From: Streptomyces sp. NBC_01217
GTDB lineage: Bacteria > Actinomycetota > Actinomycetes > Streptomycetales > Streptomycetaceae
Assembly: GCF_035994185.1 (NCBI RefSeq)
Contig: NZ_CP108538.1
Span: forward strand, 2,418,001-2,482,000
Direction of reading: 5' to 3'
DNA: 64,000 nt
Shown here: in pieces, positions 62,362-64,000 of the stretch
Position numbering within the stretch: position 1 is the stretch's first letter
Layout of the letters: each line of letters opens with the position of its first letter
Notes under the pieces: model-generated
Told to the model about the DNA's origin: nothing
Database searches by the model: none
The model's input: only the letters and a program-made list of their open reading frames with translations
Position numbers and translations under genes: made by a program

Positions 62362-63594
62362 TCATGCACTCTCCCCCGGCTCCGGTGTGCGGTCCTTGAC
62401 GGGCAGGATCGCATGGACCCGGAATCCGCCGCCGTAGCGGGGCCCGGCGGTGAGGGAGCCGCCGAGCGCGGTGACGCGTTCGCGCATGCCGAGGAGGCCG
62501 TGCCCGCCGCCGTCGCCGTTGCGGACACCCCCGCCCGTGCCGTTGTCGATGACGGTGACCTCGGTCGTGGCCCCGACCCGTACGACGCTCACCTCGGCCT
62601 TCGCTCCGGGGCCCGCGTGCTTGCGCACATTGGTCAGGGCCTCCTGGATCACCCGGTACGCGGCCAGGTCGACGGCCGCGGGCAGCGGGGGCCGCCGGTC
62701 GGTGCAGGCCACCTCGACGGGGAGCCCGGCCCGCCGCACCGTGTCCACAAGCTCGTCGAGGACCGCGAGCCCGGGGGCCGGTTCGGTCGGCGCCTCCGGG
62801 TCGCCGGACTGGCGCAGCAGCCCGACGGTGGCCCGCAGTTCGTTGAGCGCGGAGCGGCTGGCCTCGCGGACATGGGCCAGCGCCTCCTTGGCCTGGTCGG
62901 GGCGCTTGTCCATGACGTGGGCGGCGACCCCGGCCTGGACGTTGACCAGGGCGATGTGGTGGGCGACGACATCGTGCAGATCGCGGGCGATCCGCAGCCG
63001 CTCCTCGGCGACCCGGCGCCGCGCCTCCTCGTCACGGGTGCGCTCGGCCCGTTCGGCGCGCTCCCTGATCGCGTCGACGAAGGCGCGTCTGGAGCGGACC
63101 GCGTCCCCCGCGGCACCGGCCATCCCGGTCCAGGCGAAGACACCGAAGTTCTCCTGGCTGTACCAGGGCGCCGCACCGAAGAACATCGCGGCGGCCGTCA
63201 GCGCGGCCATGGTCAGCAGCCCGACCCGCCAGGTGGTGGGCCGGTCGGTGCGGGCGGCGACGGTGTACAGCGCGATGACGGTGCTCATCACCACGGGGGC
63301 GGCCGGGTCGTAGCTCACCAGCTCCACGACCGTCAGCCCGGCGGTGGCCGCGAGCACCGCCATGGGATTGCGCCGCCGCCAGATGAGCGCCACGGCACCG
63401 AGCACCATCAGGAGCACGCTGCCCACCTCTGGCGTGCGGGTGCCGAAGGCGGACCCGTTCGGTGTGCGCGGGTGGACGAGCGACCCGATGATCATGGCCA
63501 CGAGTACGGCCAGGGCGAGCGCGGTGTCCAGCGCGAGGGGATGGTCGCGCAGCCAGTGCCGGACGCGCAGAACCCCGGTTCCGAGGGTGGTCAC
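62362..63594 (-). CDS. HisKA_3-type sensor histidine kinase
   Basis: The 410-residue protein has four to five membrane segments (about 20-175), then a HisKA_3 helix with the phospho-His in ERLRIARDLHDVVAHHIALV and a HATPase domain with NVRKHAG and DNGTGGGV, GHGLLGMRERV. It lacks a large sensory domain. GTG at 63594 lies 8 nt after TAACGT, without Shine-Dalgarno, so probably leaderless. It pairs with the regulator downstream and probably serves the RND exporter. Confidence 0.9.
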   Translation of the reverse strand: MTTLGTGVLRVRHWLRDHPLALDTALALAVLVAMIIGSLVHPRTPNGSAFGTRTPEVGSVLLMVLGAVALIWRRRNPMAVLAATAGLTVVELVSYDPAAPVVMSTVIALYTVAARTDRPTTWRVGLLTMAALTAAAMFFGAAPWYSQENFGVFAWTGMAGAAGDAVRSRRAFVDAIRERAERAERTRDEEARRRVAEERLRIARDLHDVVAHHIALVNVQAGVAAHVMDKRPDQAKEALAHVREASRSALNELRATVGLLRQSGDPEAPTEPAPGLAVLDELVDTVRRAGLPVEVACTDRRPPLPAAVDLAAYRVIQEALTNVRKHAGPGAKAEVSVVRVGATTEVTVIDNGTGGGVRNGDGGGHGLLGMRERVTALGGSLTAGPRYGGGFRVHAILPVKDRTPEPGESA

Positions 63595-63602
63595 GTCAAG
63601 CT

Positions 63603-63608
63603 ACGTTA
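63603..63608 (-). promoter_or_regulatory. Putative -10 box of leaderless kinase gene
   Basis: Minus-strand TAACGT ends 8 nt before the GTG at 63594; no Shine-Dalgarno is visible. Confidence 0.45.
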
Positions 63609-63708
63609 CGGCGTGTCGCGCGGGAATCGACCAGGCCGTCAGGGGAAACCGGTACGGAGCGGGCCGAACCGCCGGTGCAACCGCCGGAGCGGACCGCCGC
63701 CGGACACG

Positions 63709-63749
63709 GCCGTGCCCCGTGTCCGGCGGACCGGAACACGGGGCACGGC
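63709..63749 (-). terminator. Terminator of pspAA
   Basis: GCCGTGCCCCGTGT and its complement form 14-bp arms (63709-63722 and 63736-63749); the inner TCCGG-CGGA-CCGGA extends the stem. It begins 29 bp past the pspAA stop. Confidence 0.88.
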
Positions 63750-63777
63750 TGGTGCGAATGCTGGAGAACAGCCGGCG

Positions 63778-64000
63778 TCAGCCGGGGATCAGACCGTCGT
63801 CCCGGAGCATGGCGCGCACCTCTTCGAGGGTCGCGTCGGACGACGGGAGGATCAGTTCGGACGGCTCCAGGGAGTCGTCCGGCAAGGGTGTGCCGAGCTC
63901 GCGCACCCTGGCGAGGAGCGCGTGGAGGGTGGAGCGGAAGCCGGGGCCGTCGCCACTCTCCATCTCGGCGAGCAGTTCGTCGTCGAGCTTGTCGAGCTCG
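63778..64000 (-). CDS. pspAA: PspA-associated protein PspAA, partial at the window edge
   Basis: The frame runs off the right edge; about the last 74 residues are present. The visible part has ELDKLDDELLAEMESGD, then ELGTPLPDDSLEPSELILP and ends EEVRAMLRDDGLIPG, the signature of the 92-residue PspAA domain protein of actinobacteria. PspAA genes accompany pspA, which responds to membrane stress. The pspA gene should lie just outside. An internal ATG at 63963 is not the start. Confidence 0.88.
   Translation of the reverse strand, partial: ELDKLDDELLAEMESGDGPGFRSTLHALLARVRELGTPLPDDSLEPSELILPSSDATLEEVRAMLRDDGLIPG

Overview
The window is chromosomal DNA from a high-GC actinomycete, almost certainly a Streptomyces. 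Evidence for this is the very high third-position GC, the many GTG starts, the PASTA kinase, the ROK glucokinase, the class II DAHP synthase, the fused TrpE-TrpG, the actinobacterial bcc-aa3 respiratory genes and a partial PspAA-like gene. I see no prophage, insertion sequence, CRISPR array, rRNA or tRNA. It is conserved core chromosome, not an accessory island.

Layout. 1-5 kb: the 3' end of a phytoene-desaturase-type oxidoreductase, a repeat-tailed membrane protein, metF, thiE, an Rv2175c-like DNA-binding protein and an FAD/NAD oxidoreductase. 5-7.4 kb: a TPP riboswitch driving thiO-thiS-thiG. 7.5-12.7 kb: a PASTA Ser/Thr kinase, endonuclease IV, a His-rich DUF4396 membrane protein behind a CsoR-like operator, a sulfite-oxidase-like protein, bacterioferritin, and its ferredoxin behind an iron box. 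12.7-16.3 kb: aroH diverging from a trp attenuator (leader peptide with WWW) and fused trpEG. 16.3-21.3 kb: a D-lactate dehydrogenase-type enzyme, pfkA, a MacRS-type two-component system and plsC. 21.4-28 kb: an esterase, a membrane protein, an EEP hydrolase, ROK glucokinase, DUF5304, a degenerate ArsA-like ATPase, an SRPBCC protein and a phosphoesterase. 28-36.5 kb: acyl-CoA ligase, a PimB'-type glycosyltransferase, a GT87 protein, a metallopeptidase lipoprotein and two NlpC/P60 hydrolases, the second with a c-di-AMP riboswitch. 36.5-42.4 kb: a NYN-domain protein, a zinc-ribbon protein, rhomboid, a stand-alone RAM domain, a class V aminotransferase and trpD. 42.4-51.7 kb: the ctaE-qcrCAB and ctaCDF operons flanking a degenerate receiver and an L,D-transpeptidase. 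52-58 kb: a cysteine desulfurase-TusA fusion, an adenosine-kinase-like PfkB, erpA and nadA. 58-64 kb: an RND exporter, a two-component system and pspAA.

The genes are mostly housekeeping: thiamine, aromatic amino acid and NAD synthesis; glycolytic entry (glucokinase, PFK); membrane and cell-wall construction; terminal respiration; iron and copper handling. The order (metF, Rv2175c-like, kinase, class II DAHP synthase, plsC, ArsA-like, SRPBCC, acyl-CoA ligase, PimB', NlpC/P60, trpD, qcr/cta, adoK, erpA) parallels Mycobacterium tuberculosis Rv2172c-Rv2204c as I remember it. This suggests an ancient actinobacterial block.

The most interesting content is regulatory. There are two riboswitches, a ribosome-mediated attenuator, CsoR-like and DmdR1/IdeR-like operators, and at least ten genes whose start codon lies 6-8 nt after a TANNNT -10 box with no Shine-Dalgarno, so probably leaderless. 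Several unassigned inverted repeats lie in promoter regions. Nothing amounts to a clearly novel multi-gene system; the best candidates for new biology are the degenerate ArsA-like ATPase with its SRPBCC partner, the degenerate receiver beside the oxidase genes, and the structured region upstream of the class V aminotransferase.
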